Source: Candidatus Omnitrophota bacterium
GTDB taxonomy: Bacteria; Omnitrophota; Gorgyraeia; B26-G9
Reading direction: 5' to 3'
DNA: 6,321 nt
Assembly (NCBI GenBank): GCA_030630245.1
Contig: DAOVNL010000051.1
Location: 1-6,321 of the forward strand
Made by a program: the position numbers and the translations under genes
The notes under the pieces: generated by a model
The model's database searches: none
What the model was told of the DNA's origin: nothing
The model's input: only the letters and a program-made list of their open reading frames with translations
Part shown: one piece after another, positions 1 to 6,321 of the stretch
Layout: each line of letters opens with the position of its first letter
Numbering within the stretch: the first letter of the stretch is position 1

Positions 1-117
1 CGGCGGATTCCGCTCAAGATATTACAGCGGATGAACCCGGCGAAACCAAAAGCAGAAGTGCTTTGGCGAAAACGGGGCATAAAAGAAACCACGTCTTTAG
101 ACGTGAAGCTCTATGTT
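1..117. other. Flank beyond the operon; no supportable gene
   Basis: No lpxA start (the usual next gene) is found on the minus strand here. The only in-frame ATG (at 79) has no Shine-Dalgarno and gives an unrecognisable peptide running off the edge. On the plus strand two frames are open from the window edge, ending at 129 and 176, so the 3' tail of a convergent gene is possible, but neither translation is recognisable. By eye, the first 90 bases look more GC-rich than the operon. Confidence 0.4.
81..105 (-). terminator. Candidate intrinsic terminator after lpxC/fabZ
   Basis: The minus strand reads CACGTCT-AA-AGACGTG (90-105), a perfect 7-bp inverted repeat, in practice a 6-bp stem with a TAAA loop. 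The T-rich run GTTTCTTTT (81-89) follows it. It starts 12 nt after the lpxC/fabZ stop. Stem length and position suit a rho-independent terminator, though the T-run is broken by a G and a C. Similar ACGTCTTTAGACGT hairpins also occur at the ends of IS200/IS605-type elements, so the same sequence could mark an element boundary. Confidence 0.5.
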
Positions 118-1428
118 TTATTCGCCTAAAGCAAACATTAACACTGCTTCGGCAACTACTTTATTATCAACACTAGCCCGTCCGTATGCCTGGCCGATTT
201 TGGATTTTAACTTCAGCACAGAAACTTCTATGCGCAGTTGATCTCCCGGTAATACCATGCGGCGGAATTTCACTTTATCAATACTCATAAAATAAGCACG
301 CTTGCCTAAATTATCACGTTTACTTAAGAGTAATACACCGACAACCTGCGCCATTGCCTCTACGATCAAAACTCCGGGCATTACGGGGCGTCCAGGGAAA
401 TGCCCTTGAAAGAATTGCTCGTTTATGGTTACATTCTTGATCCCAACAGCATATTTATCTTCTTTAAGTTCAAGTATCCTGTCTACCAGTAAAAACGGAT
501 AGCGATGCGGCAGGATCCTTTTTATTTCATTAATATCAAGCGGTGTTATATTGCTGATATCTTCTGAGCTGGCTACAATGCTTGCCTGGGTCTGCCGGTC
601 ATGTAAATGTTTGATTTTTTTCAGCAGTTTTATATTTAACGGATGCCCGCTTTTGATCCCGATAACATGTCCCTTCACAGGATGGCCTAACAGGTACAAA
701 TCGCCGATAAGATCGCATATCTTATGGCGAACAAATTCATCTTCAAAACGAAGCGTATTCTCAACTATACCCTCTGCCCCGACAACTAAAGTATTTTCAT
801 AGTTGGCTCCCTTGCCTAATCCCTGCAGGGTAAGTTCTTCGGCTTCCTGCTGCAGGCAAAATGTACGGCTTGGAGCCAGCTCTTTTTCAAATACTTCCGG
901 GCTGAACTCAAATGAAGCATATTGTGATTTAAGCAAAGAATCCGGATAACTCATTGTGTAGGAAATGCGAAAATCATTAGCCGGCAGGATCATCACCGAA
1001 GAATCCCCTTCTTCCATGTATAAAGGCTCTTTGGGCTGGAAATACTTTCTGGACGCGTTTTGCCGCTTAACCCCTGCTTTTTTAAGAAGTTCCAGAAAAG
1101 GCAAAGCGCTGCCGTCAAGGCCCGGCAATTCCTCCGCGTCCAGCTCAATAGTAATATTATCGATGCCTAAGCCGATTAAAGCAGCCAGCACATGCTCAAT
1201 CGTATGAATTTCTATATTCTGAATCCCAATAGAAGTCCGGCGGGGCCTTTCAATAAGGTTAGACGTATGAGCTTTAATGCGCGGTTTGCCCTCAAGATCA
1301 GTCCTTACGAATTCAATACCCTGCTCCTCAACAGCTGGTTTAAATTTCACATTAACTTTTTGACCTGTATGTAATCCTATGCCGCTAAGCCCGATAGATT
1401 TATTTATTGTACACTGGTTTTCAACCAT
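118..1428 (-). CDS. lpxC/fabZ: Bifunctional LpxC-FabZ: UDP-3-O-acyl-GlcNAc deacetylase / 3-hydroxyacyl-ACP dehydratase
   Basis: One 436-residue protein joins two enzymes. Residues 1 to about 285 are LpxC, the Zn-dependent deacetylase that makes the committed step of lipid A synthesis. It shows SGIGLHTG (15-22), HTIEH with Glu78 and Zn-ligand His79, GLGIDN, DGSALPF (105-111), HKICD with Zn-ligands His235 and Asp239, and KSGHPLN with catalytic His262. After a short linker (about 286-296), residues 297-436 are FabZ, the hot-dog-fold dehydratase of fatty-acid elongation. It shows [12 protein letters not shown] (306-317), [11 protein letters not shown] with catalytic His343, and VEAMAQ with Glu357. 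All key residues of both enzymes are present. The ATG overlaps the lpxD end by 8 nt (ATGGTTGA), with AAGGA (1434-1438) 5 nt upstream, so the two are probably translationally coupled. The natural FabZ end (MFALGE) is kept. The fusion is known in several diderm phyla. Confidence 0.96.
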   Translation of the reverse strand: MVENQCTINKSIGLSGIGLHTGQKVNVKFKPAVEEQGIEFVRTDLEGKPRIKAHTSNLIERPRRTSIGIQNIEIHTIEHVLAALIGLGIDNITIELDAEELPGLDGSALPFLELLKKAGVKRQNASRKYFQPKEPLYMEEGDSSVMILPANDFRISYTMSYPDSLLKSQYASFEFSPEVFEKELAPSRTFCLQQEAEELTLQGLGKGANYENTLVVGAEGIVENTLRFEDEFVRHKICDLIGDLYLLGHPVKGHVIGIKSGHPLNIKLLKKIKHLHDRQTQASIVASSEDISNITPLDINEIKRILPHRYPFLLVDRILELKEDKYAVGIKNVTINEQFFQGHFPGRPVMPGVLIVEAMAQVVGVLLLSKRDNLGKRAYFMSIDKVKFRRMVLPGDQLRIEVSVLKLKSKIGQAYGRASVDNKVVAEAVLMFALGE

Positions 1429-1849
1429 TTTTTTCCTTTAAAACATCTTCTAAAGCAGCAATTTTTTCTTCTAATTTATTTACCAACTTGTATAAATCAG
1501 GAAGTTTTTGAACACAAGCATTAATTCTTTTAGCCTTCTTATGCGGTTTTGCCGGATAACCGGAAACACAGGTATTTTCAGGAACAGACTTAGTAACACC
1601 TGCCTGGGCAGCTACCACCGCATTGTCACCAATACTAATATGGCCGATAATTCCTGTCTGTCCGGCCAAAGTTACGTTTTTACCGATAATCGTACTGCCG
1701 GAAATGCCTGTCTGCGCTACCACAATAGAGTTCTCACCAATAACAACATTGTGAGCTATCTGAACCAAATTATCAATCTTAGTACCGTGCTTTATCAATG
1801 TTTTATCAAAACGAGCCCGGTCAATGGTTACATTAGAGCCGATCTCCAC
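1421..1849 (-). CDS. lpxD: LpxD C-terminal fragment (142 aa from a GTG codon)
   Basis: This is the downstream half of the interrupted lpxD. The GTG at 1849 is only the first start-like codon in this frame; homologous sequence continues upstream of it to about 1919 ([24 protein letters not shown]), so it is not a believable natural start. It holds the family's TIDRARF segment and [12 protein letters not shown] with the catalytic His (residue 238 of the repaired 347-aa protein, equivalent to E. coli His239). It also holds further hexapeptide coils (VVIGEN, TIIGKN, ISIGDN), the [10 protein letters not shown] segment, and a C-terminal helix ([25 protein letters not shown]), which in LpxD helps form the acyl carrier protein site. 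Confidence 0.85.
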   Translation of the reverse strand: MEIGSNVTIDRARFDKTLIKHGTKIDNLVQIAHNVVIGENSIVVAQTGISGSTIIGKNVTLAGQTGIIGHISIGDNAVVAAQAGVTKSVPENTCVSGYPAKPHKKAKRINACVQKLPDLYKLVNKLEEKIAALEDVLKEKNG

Positions 1850-1902
1850 ATCATCCTCAATAATTACCGTACCGATCTGAGGTATTTTGTGATGAAGCCC
1901 TT

Positions 1903-2463
1903 TTACTGTGGCAAAACCAAACCATCACTTCCAATAACAGTTCCGCTGTGAATAATAACCCGGTCACCAACTACTACTTTTTCTCTAATAGTGACATGCG
2001 GATAGACAACCGTATCATTGCCTATCTTAGTGTGATTGCCGATAAAAACCCCTGAGCCTATTACTGTGTCGCCGCCTATTTCAACATTATCTTCAATAAC
2101 TACATAGGGTTGGACAGAAACGTTTTCCCCAAAACTAACGTTCTTGCCAATAACTGCCGTTGGGTGTATTCCCAAGTAGCGAACTGTTTCATTAGGAGAA
2201 ACTAACGAAAGCAATTTAGCAAATGCAAGCGAGGGGTTCTCAGCTAAAATAAGCGGCTTATGGGCATTTTTCACATCAGAAGTTGTAATAATCGCCGAAG
2301 CATTGGTATGATTCATTAAGGAAATATACTTAGGATTAGCAATAAAAGTTATATCTCCCTGCTTCGCCTCTTTAATACCGCATACACCGCGAATCTCAAC
2401 ATTTTCATCGCCAACTACTGATCCATCAATAAGTTGCGCTATTTCTTTTAAGGTTTTTTTCAT
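1903..2463 (-). CDS. lpxD: LpxD N-terminal fragment (186 aa)
   Basis: This is the upstream half of the interrupted lpxD. Residues 1 to about 98 form the uridine-binding N-terminal domain ([18 protein letters not shown]..., [11 protein letters not shown] at 36-46, SLAFAKLL at 78-85). From about 99 ([18 protein letters not shown]) the left-handed beta-helix begins, with hexapeptide repeats such as VIGKNV, VEIGGD, TKIGND and VVVGDR. The last genuine residues are GSDG near 178-181; the final LVLPQ is read out of frame. Alone it lacks the catalytic His and would not be active. Confidence 0.85.
   Translation of the reverse strand: MKKTLKEIAQLIDGSVVGDENVEIRGVCGIKEAKQGDITFIANPKYISLMNHTNASAIITTSDVKNAHKPLILAENPSLAFAKLLSLVSPNETVRYLGIHPTAVIGKNVSFGENVSVQPYVVIEDNVEIGGDTVIGSGVFIGNHTKIGNDTVVYPHVTIREKVVVGDRVIIHSGTVIGSDGLVLPQ
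1919..1921 (-). other. lpxD: Single-base deletion site in lpxD
   Basis: The coding strand reads GATGGTTTGGTTTTGCC. The expected DGFGFA codons would be GGT TTT GGT TTT GCC, so one T is missing from the first of two near-identical GGTTTT units (an AAA run instead of AAAA on the plus strand). The adjacent unit at 1913-1916 has the full four bases. Loss inside a short direct repeat fits both a slippage mutation and a homopolymer sequencing error. Confidence 0.88.
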
Positions 2464-2481
2464 TGCTTTTCCTTTATACTT

Positions 2482-2964
2482 CTACTTTTTGTAGCGCTCA
2501 TTAAGTATCTTAGAAACCTCATCGGTCAAGTCCATCTCCTTAGGACCGTCAATAATGAGTCTGTCATCAATAATATAAGTTAACTTTTTCTTCTTTCTCA
2601 GCTCCATGGAAACATTTTCAATATCCTTCAATATCTCCCTCAAAATCCGATCCTCATCCTTTCGAACCTCAAATGTGCGGTTGCGTATTTCCTCCTGTTT
2701 TCCGAGCATCTGATTCTTTCTTTCTTCCTGCGCCTCCGGGCTGAGAGTGTCAAAACCCTCTTTGAGCTTGTTTATTTCCTCAATGACTTTCTTAATATCT
2801 TTTTTTACTTTATCAATTTCCTTGTTAGAATCGGCAACTTTCTTATAATTCTCAAAAATCCGTCCTAAAGTAATATAGCCTATCTTAGAACTTCCCGCGA
2901 AAGCAATATTTTGAACGACTAATATTGATACCAGCAAGACAACCAAAATTATCAGTTTTTTCAT
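2482..2964 (-). CDS. skp: Periplasmic chaperone Skp/OmpH family protein
   Basis: Skp/OmpH proteins are periplasmic, usually trimeric, jellyfish-shaped chaperones that hold unfolded outer-membrane proteins on the way to BamA. The 160-residue product matches the usual size. Residues 1-23 are a signal peptide (MKK, long hydrophobic stretch, cleavage AFA|G). The mature protein opens with KIGYITLGRIFENYKK, the family's typical first strand and helix. A long, charged, Lys/Glu-rich helical region (about 43-125) would form the tentacle-like coiled coil. A C-terminal strand-helix (LTYIIDDRLIIDGPKEMDLTDEVSKIL split around 128-154) closes the body domain, with the family-typical D-x-T-DEV element. It has its own strong Shine-Dalgarno AGGAG (2972-2976) 7 nt before the ATG and a promoter in the preceding gap. 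lpxD follows after 18 nt. Sequence identity within this family is low, so the call rests on architecture plus position between bamA and lpxD. Confidence 0.93.
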   Translation of the reverse strand: MKKLIILVVLLVSILVVQNIAFAGSSKIGYITLGRIFENYKKVADSNKEIDKVKKDIKKVIEEINKLKEGFDTLSPEAQEERKNQMLGKQEEIRNRTFEVRKDEDRILREILKDIENVSMELRKKKKLTYIIDDRLIIDGPKEMDLTDEVSKILNERYKK

Positions 2965-2971
2965 CTTTCTT

Positions 2972-2976
2972 CTCCT
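2972..2976 (-). promoter_or_regulatory. Strong Shine-Dalgarno of skp
   Basis: AGGAG, within AAAAGGAGA, lies 7 nt before the skp ATG. It is the best ribosome-binding site in the window; those of bamA, lpxD and lpxC are weaker or embedded in the preceding gene. This fits skp being the first gene of its own transcript. Confidence 0.75.
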
Positions 2977-2997
2977 TTTAAGTTAATTATTTGTTTC

Positions 2998-3025
2998 ATT
3001 GTACCATATCGCGAAAAATTGTCAA
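2998..3025 (-). promoter_or_regulatory. Near-consensus sigma70-type promoter for skp-lpxD-lpxC/fabZ
   Basis: On the minus strand the gap before skp contains TTGACA (3020-3025, a perfect -35), a 16-bp spacer, and TACAAT (2998-3003, one mismatch from TATAAT). Transcription would begin near 2990, leaving a leader of roughly 27 nt that contains the skp Shine-Dalgarno. It lies in the only long gap between genes in the window. An 11-bp odd palindrome, AATTGTCAATT (3017-3027), overlaps the -35 and could be a binding site, although it is short enough to be chance. Confidence 0.7.
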
Positions 3026-3037
3026 TTGTATTAGTAC

Positions 3038-3065
3038 CTCTGGATTAAAACTCTGGATTAAAACT
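3038..3065. repeat. Two perfect 13-bp tandem repeats plus 2 bp
   Basis: The plus-strand unit CTCTGGATTAAAA occurs at 3038-3050 and 3051-3063, followed by CT, so 28 bp have a perfect 13-bp period. It lies between the bamA stop and the skp promoter, ending 12 bp upstream of the -35. It may be a small slippage duplication or a pair of regulator sites. No known regulator motif is recognised. Confidence 0.85.
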
Positions 3066-3075
3066 ATAAATGAGC

Positions 3076-5352
3076 CTAAAATTGCTGACTCATAGAGAAA
3101 TGAAATCTCCCGGCAGCATCCCCTTCTTTAGGGTCAAGAGCATACCCGTAGTCCAGTTTAATGGGCCCAAGCGGTGTTTTTACCCGGATCCCTGTCCCTA
3201 TGCTTGATCTGAGCTTCAGGTTGCCCCATACAAAATCCCCATGTGTTGCCCAGACATTTCCATTGTCGTAAAAGAATGCCCACTTTAAACCTTTGGTAAG
3301 CTGATAGATGTATTCAGCATTAAATATCCCCCTTAACCTGCCTCCGATAGGGTCGCCGAATTCACCTTCAGGGCCGATTCTCCTCTCTTTATAACCCCTA
3401 ATTGTATTTGCCCCGCCGGCATAAAAGCGCTCATAAACAGGAACATACACTAAATCGTCAAATGCTTCTACCATTCCCAGGCGCAGACTTAACTCCAAGA
3501 CCGCTTTTTGCCCTACCGGGAAATACTTATAATTTGAGGTTTCGTACTTCATAAAATCCTTATCCCCTCCCAGTACTCCTCCGGCATATTCACAAGAAAG
3601 AATGCTGTAAAAACCTTTTGAGGGATTAAACCTGTTGTCACGAGTATCATTAGTAATAGATGTTCTCAAGCTGCTGATGAAATTCTTTCCCTCTTCTCTT
3701 CTAACATCAGCACTTGTATCTCCGGCCATATCGCTGAGACGAACTCCTTCATAGCGATAGGTTAGTCTTCCCAACCAGTATTCACCAAATTCGCGGCCTA
3801 GAAAAAAATTACCTCCGGTACGCTTTTCGTCGTATTTATCCCAGTACCTTGTACGGCTGTACAGACTAAACCCCGTACTGAGGGGATATCCTAAAAACCA
3901 GGGCTCGATAAAACTAAGCGCATAATCCTTTCTCGCCGAACCAACTTCCATATTGATCCCCAGTGTCTGCCCCGCGCCGGCAAATCCGGGAAAATTAAAA
4001 AGATCGAAATTTTTCTGCGAAAGATTAATAAATCCGATAAACTGGTCAAAAGAACTGTATCCTGCTCCAAAACTAAACTCTCCGGTTTTACTTTCTTTTA
4101 CAAAAATATCCAGGTCATATTTATCCGGTAAAGTCGTCGGTTCTTCTTTTGTGTCAAAAGTAACTTCTTCAAAAAACCCTAAATTCTGAATTCTCTGGCG
4201 GCTTCTTCTTAATTTATCTCCATTATATCTGTCCCCGGGGAATAACCTCATTTCTCTTCGTATCACTACATCCTTTGTCCGTGTATTTCCGCTAAGGCTG
4301 ATTTTATCTACATAAGCAACCTCTCCTTCCCTGAGGCCATAACTAATATCAACATTTCCGGTTTGAGAATTAAGCACTGTGTCGGACTTAACAGAAACCG
4401 CAATATAGCCTTCATCGAAATAATCGCTTTGTATCGAAGCTGTATCGAAACGCAATTTGCCTTCGCTATAAACCTCTCCGCTGAATAATTTTAATCCTTC
4501 TTTTAACTGCTCTTTTGAAAACACGCTATTGCCGTAAATCTCAACATTACCCACTTTATATTGTTTACCCTCTTTTATTTCAAAAGCAACAAACATCCAG
4601 GGTTTCTTCTCATGGTAAGTTATGTTTGTAGAAACCTGCACATCAATAAACCCTTCAAAGTGATAAAAACCAATTATCCTCTCGGCATCTTCAGCTAAAA
4701 CATCCTTCTTGAAAAACCCGGAATTAAACCAGCCCTTTCTTTTTGTTTTGATCAACTTTAAAAGTCTTTTATCACCATAGGAGTCGTTGCCCTGAAAACT
4801 TATCTTTCGGATACGAATCCTTTCTCCCTCAAAAACGTCTATTGTAACTACCACTTTATTATCTTTTCTCTCGACATCATATTTGACAACAGCTAGAGAA
4901 TATCCCTTTTTCGCATAGAGCCTTCTTAAATTTTCCACATCTTCTTTCAGTTTGAACTTATCGAATATTTCTTCCTTTTTTATCTTTATTTCCTTGAAAA
5001 GCTTTCTTGTTTTAATTCTGCGGTTACCTCTGAATTTGATCTCATCGAGAACGGGTTTTTCCTGCACCTTAAATACCACCTTTACTCCGTCATCCATGTC
5101 CACGATATCAGCACTTACATCGCTGAAGAGCCCGGTAGCATAAAGACGTTTTATATCATCGCTTAAAGTAACAGGCGAGTATTCCGTTCCTTGTTTAGTT
5201 TGCAGTTTAGAAAGAATGCTCTGCTGGGAAACCACCTTATTGTTGATGACCTCAATTTCCACTACCTTCCGCTTAGCACCTTGAGCGCAAACAGCCCCTG
5301 AAAAACCAATGACCAATATTGCAGCCAAAATCAGTATTTTTTTTATTTTCAT
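3076..5352 (-). CDS. bamA: Outer membrane protein assembly factor BamA (Omp85 family)
   Basis: BamA is the central beta-barrel of the BAM complex and folds and inserts outer-membrane proteins from the periplasm. The 758-residue product is close to the usual 750-810. Residues 1-23 form a Sec signal peptide (basic MKIKK, hydrophobic core, likely cleavage VCA|Q). Five POTRA domains can be placed at roughly 29-98, 99-175, 180-262, 265-343 and 346-420, each with the beta-alpha-alpha-beta pattern and the typical G-N turn (RGN, QGND, YGNS, SGNT). The C-terminal half (about 424-758) is the barrel. It has the diagnostic loop-6 motif IRGY at 651-654 inside GGANTIRGYKERRIGP, and a GPIKLDYGYAL strand near 729-739. 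The protein ends in Phe, as expected of an outer-membrane beta-signal. The ATG has a purine-rich region (AGAAGAG, 5359-5365) inside dnaB. The paralogue TamA is unlikely given five POTRAs and the skp-lpxD neighbourhood. Confidence 0.96.
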   Translation of the reverse strand: MKIKKILILAAILVIGFSGAVCAQGAKRKVVEIEVINNKVVSQQSILSKLQTKQGTEYSPVTLSDDIKRLYATGLFSDVSADIVDMDDGVKVVFKVQEKPVLDEIKFRGNRRIKTRKLFKEIKIKKEEIFDKFKLKEDVENLRRLYAKKGYSLAVVKYDVERKDNKVVVTIDVFEGERIRIRKISFQGNDSYGDKRLLKLIKTKRKGWFNSGFFKKDVLAEDAERIIGFYHFEGFIDVQVSTNITYHEKKPWMFVAFEIKEGKQYKVGNVEIYGNSVFSKEQLKEGLKLFSGEVYSEGKLRFDTASIQSDYFDEGYIAVSVKSDTVLNSQTGNVDISYGLREGEVAYVDKISLSGNTRTKDVVIRREMRLFPGDRYNGDKLRRSRQRIQNLGFFEEVTFDTKEEPTTLPDKYDLDIFVKESKTGEFSFGAGYSSFDQFIGFINLSQKNFDLFNFPGFAGAGQTLGINMEVGSARKDYALSFIEPWFLGYPLSTGFSLYSRTRYWDKYDEKRTGGNFFLGREFGEYWLGRLTYRYEGVRLSDMAGDTSADVRREEGKNFISSLRTSITNDTRDNRFNPSKGFYSILSCEYAGGVLGGDKDFMKYETSNYKYFPVGQKAVLELSLRLGMVEAFDDLVYVPVYERFYAGGANTIRGYKERRIGPEGEFGDPIGGRLRGIFNAEYIYQLTKGLKWAFFYDNGNVWATHGDFVWGNLKLRSSIGTGIRVKTPLGPIKLDYGYALDPKEGDAAGRFHFSMSQQF

Positions 5353-5355
5353 GAA

Positions 5356-6321
5356 TCACTCTTCTCTTTGTGTACAACTTTCAAATCTGCTGAATTCTTT
5401 CAGGAAAGTTAATTTTTTAGTGCCTACCGGACCGTTTCTCTGTTTAGCTATATTAACATCAGCCAACCCCCTGTTCTGCTCTGTAGGGGTATAATATTCC
5501 TCTCTAAAAAGCAGCATTACCACATCGGCATCCTGCTCAATAGCACCGGAGTCTCTTAGATCAGAAAGCCTGGGCTTATAACCTTCGCGTTGTTCCGTAG
5601 CGCGTGAGAGCTGGCTTATAACCACAACCGGTACATCCAATTCACGTGCTAATGCTTTCAATGATCTTGAAATATCCGATATTTCCTGCTGCCTGCTTTC
5701 ATTTTTGGAGCCTGCCGCCTGCATTAACTGCAGATAATCTAATATCAATAACCCGATATTATATTGTGCTTTTAAACGGCGCGCTTTTGCCCTGACCTCC
5801 AAAACGTTCACGCCGGGTGTGTCATCAATAAAAAGAGGGGCATGCGAAATCTTCCCCGCGGCATTTACCAGCTTTCCCCAGTGTTCCTGTGATAAAAACC
5901 CCGTACGCACCGCCTGCATATCTACTCTGGCATGTGAGCAAAGAATTCTCTGCACCAGCTGCTCCTTGGACATTTCCAGACTAAAGATTGCTGTAGGAAT
6001 CTTCTCAATTACTGCCGCGTGTTCAGCAAATCCGCACATAAGGGCACTTTTTCCCATTGAAGGGCGTCCGGCGATAATAATAAGGTCAGCCGGCTGCAGC
6101 CCTGCCGTAATCTCATCTAAATCCTCATATCCGGTCGGGATACCCGTTACCTGCGTTTTCCTTTGATATAATTTTTCAATTGTTTCGATGCTATTCTTTA
6201 TTAACTCTTTAACCGGCACAAAGCCGCTTTTAATTTTAGATCCGGAGATCTCGAAAATCTCCTTTTCTGCCCTGTCAAGCAAAACATCGACATCCTGATC
6301 AGGTTCGTATCCCTCGCTAAC
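5356..6321 (-). CDS. dnaB: Replicative DNA helicase DnaB, C-terminal part (5' end outside window)
   Basis: This is the ring-shaped hexameric helicase that unwinds DNA ahead of the replication fork using ATP. The reading frame stays open to the window edge, giving 321 residues. They begin in the linker region (GYEPDQDVDVLLDRAEKEIF, like the DnaB segment before the RecA-like domain), so the true start and the primase-interacting N-terminal domain lie outside. A TTG at 6282 could be mistaken for a start but is an ordinary Leu codon. Visible motifs, numbered from the window edge: Walker A GRPSMGKS at about 85-92, SLEMSKEQL near 114, Walker B LLILDYLQLM with Asp at about 195, VVVISQLSR near 232-240, LSDLRDSGAIEQDADVV near 252-268, and KQRNGPVG near 293-300, which carries the conserved arginine-finger region. 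The motifs are uninterrupted, so no intein is present. The TGA stop lies 3 nt before bamA. Identity is very secure. Confidence 0.97.
   Translation of the reverse strand, partial: VSEGYEPDQDVDVLLDRAEKEIFEISGSKIKSGFVPVKELIKNSIETIEKLYQRKTQVTGIPTGYEDLDEITAGLQPADLIIIAGRPSMGKSALMCGFAEHAAVIEKIPTAIFSLEMSKEQLVQRILCSHARVDMQAVRTGFLSQEHWGKLVNAAGKISHAPLFIDDTPGVNVLEVRAKARRLKAQYNIGLLILDYLQLMQAAGSKNESRQQEISDISRSLKALARELDVPVVVISQLSRATEQREGYKPRLSDLRDSGAIEQDADVVMLLFREEYYTPTEQNRGLADVNIAKQRNGPVGTKKLTFLKEFSRFESCTQREE

Larger units (their letters stand above)
1421..2463 (-). pseudogene. lpxD: lpxD, UDP-3-O-(3-hydroxyacyl)glucosamine N-acyltransferase, interrupted by one missing base
   Basis: LpxD adds the second hydroxyacyl chain, from acyl-ACP, to the 2-amino group of UDP-3-O-acyl-glucosamine in lipid A synthesis; it acts in the cytoplasm as a homotrimer. 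As given, translation from ATG 2463 stops at 1903 after GSDGLVLPQ. Adding one A to the run at 1919-1921 (a T on the coding strand) turns this into [20 protein letters not shown]. That restores the conserved LpxD DGFGFA motif and joins the two halves into a 347-residue protein, matching the usual 340 or so. Both halves are otherwise well conserved, with no further stop, and the downstream lpxC start still overlaps its end. The break therefore looks recent or artefactual (sequencing or assembly) rather than decay. A Shine-Dalgarno AAAGGA (2470-2475) sits 6 nt before the start. Typed as pseudogene only because the frame is broken here; I expect a functional gene in the organism. Confidence 0.9.

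Noticed and set aside
38..81. Minus-strand ATG frame after fabZ as the start of lpxA
   Set aside because: The peptide (MPRFRQSTSAFGFAG...) has no LpxA hexapeptide pattern and the ATG lacks a ribosome-binding site.
1880..1924. Programmed frameshift in lpxD
   Set aside because: The required -1 shift lacks an X-XXY-YYZ slippery heptamer, and such recoding is not an established feature of lpxD; a missing base is simpler.
1508..1951. 147-codon plus-strand open frame across the lpxD break
   Set aside because: It is antisense to conserved LpxD hexapeptide repeats, whose regular codon pattern readily leaves the opposite strand open; the product has no recognisable motif.
5600..6110. Possible intein in dnaB
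   Set aside because: DnaB is a common intein host, but the Walker A, Walker B and SQLSR regions read through without insertion.
5819..6166. 115-codon open frame on the plus strand inside dnaB
   Set aside because: It lies wholly within well-conserved dnaB coding sequence, has a Cys/Ser/Ile-rich unrecognisable translation, and is best explained as an antisense shadow.
6280..6282. TTG as the dnaB start
   Set aside because: The frame continues upstream to the window edge with DnaB-like linker residues (GYEPDQDVDV), so the TTG is internal.

Overview
The window carries one co-directional block of genes, all on the minus strand. It reads from the high-coordinate edge as dnaB (3' part) > bamA > skp/ompH > lpxD > lpxC-fabZ fusion, followed by a short flank at 1-117 with no recognisable gene. 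No RNA gene, CRISPR array or complete mobile element was seen, and no undescribed system is evident. The points worth a second look are a one-base frame break in lpxD, an isolated promoter with a tandem repeat in front of skp, the dnaB-bamA junction, and a hairpin at the operon's end.

Organism: the genes for outer-membrane protein assembly (BamA, Skp) and lipid A synthesis (LpxD, LpxC) show a diderm bacterium that makes LPS. The DNA is moderately AT-leaning. Stop codons TAA, TAG and TGA are all used, so the standard bacterial code fits. LpxC fused to FabZ is known from Bacteroidetes/Chlorobi, Planctomycetes and several uncultured diderm lineages. Together with dnaB next to the bamA-lpx cluster, I would guess an uncultured lineage such as Omnitrophota. 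That is an inference from gene content, not a measured placement.

Layout: dnaB (5356 to beyond 6321) stops 3 nt before the bamA start (3076-5352), so the bamA ribosome-binding region lies inside dnaB. A 111-nt gap (2965-3075) then holds two perfect 13-bp tandem repeats and a near-consensus sigma70 promoter reading into skp (2482-2964). After 18 nt comes lpxD (1421-2463), which is intact apart from one missing base at about 1919-1921. The lpxC-fabZ gene (118-1428) overlaps the lpxD end by 8 nt. Twelve nt after its stop is a 7-bp perfect hairpin followed by a T-rich run on the minus strand. This is a likely terminator, or possibly the edge of an inserted element, and no lpxA start follows within the window.

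How the genes work together: Skp chaperones nascent outer-membrane proteins across the periplasm to BamA, which inserts them in the outer membrane. LpxC and LpxD carry out the second and third steps of lipid A synthesis, and FabZ makes the acyl chains from which the hydroxyacyl-ACP donors derive. The cluster therefore couples the protein and lipid halves of outer-membrane building. DnaB, the replicative helicase, is a neighbour with no direct role in that pathway.
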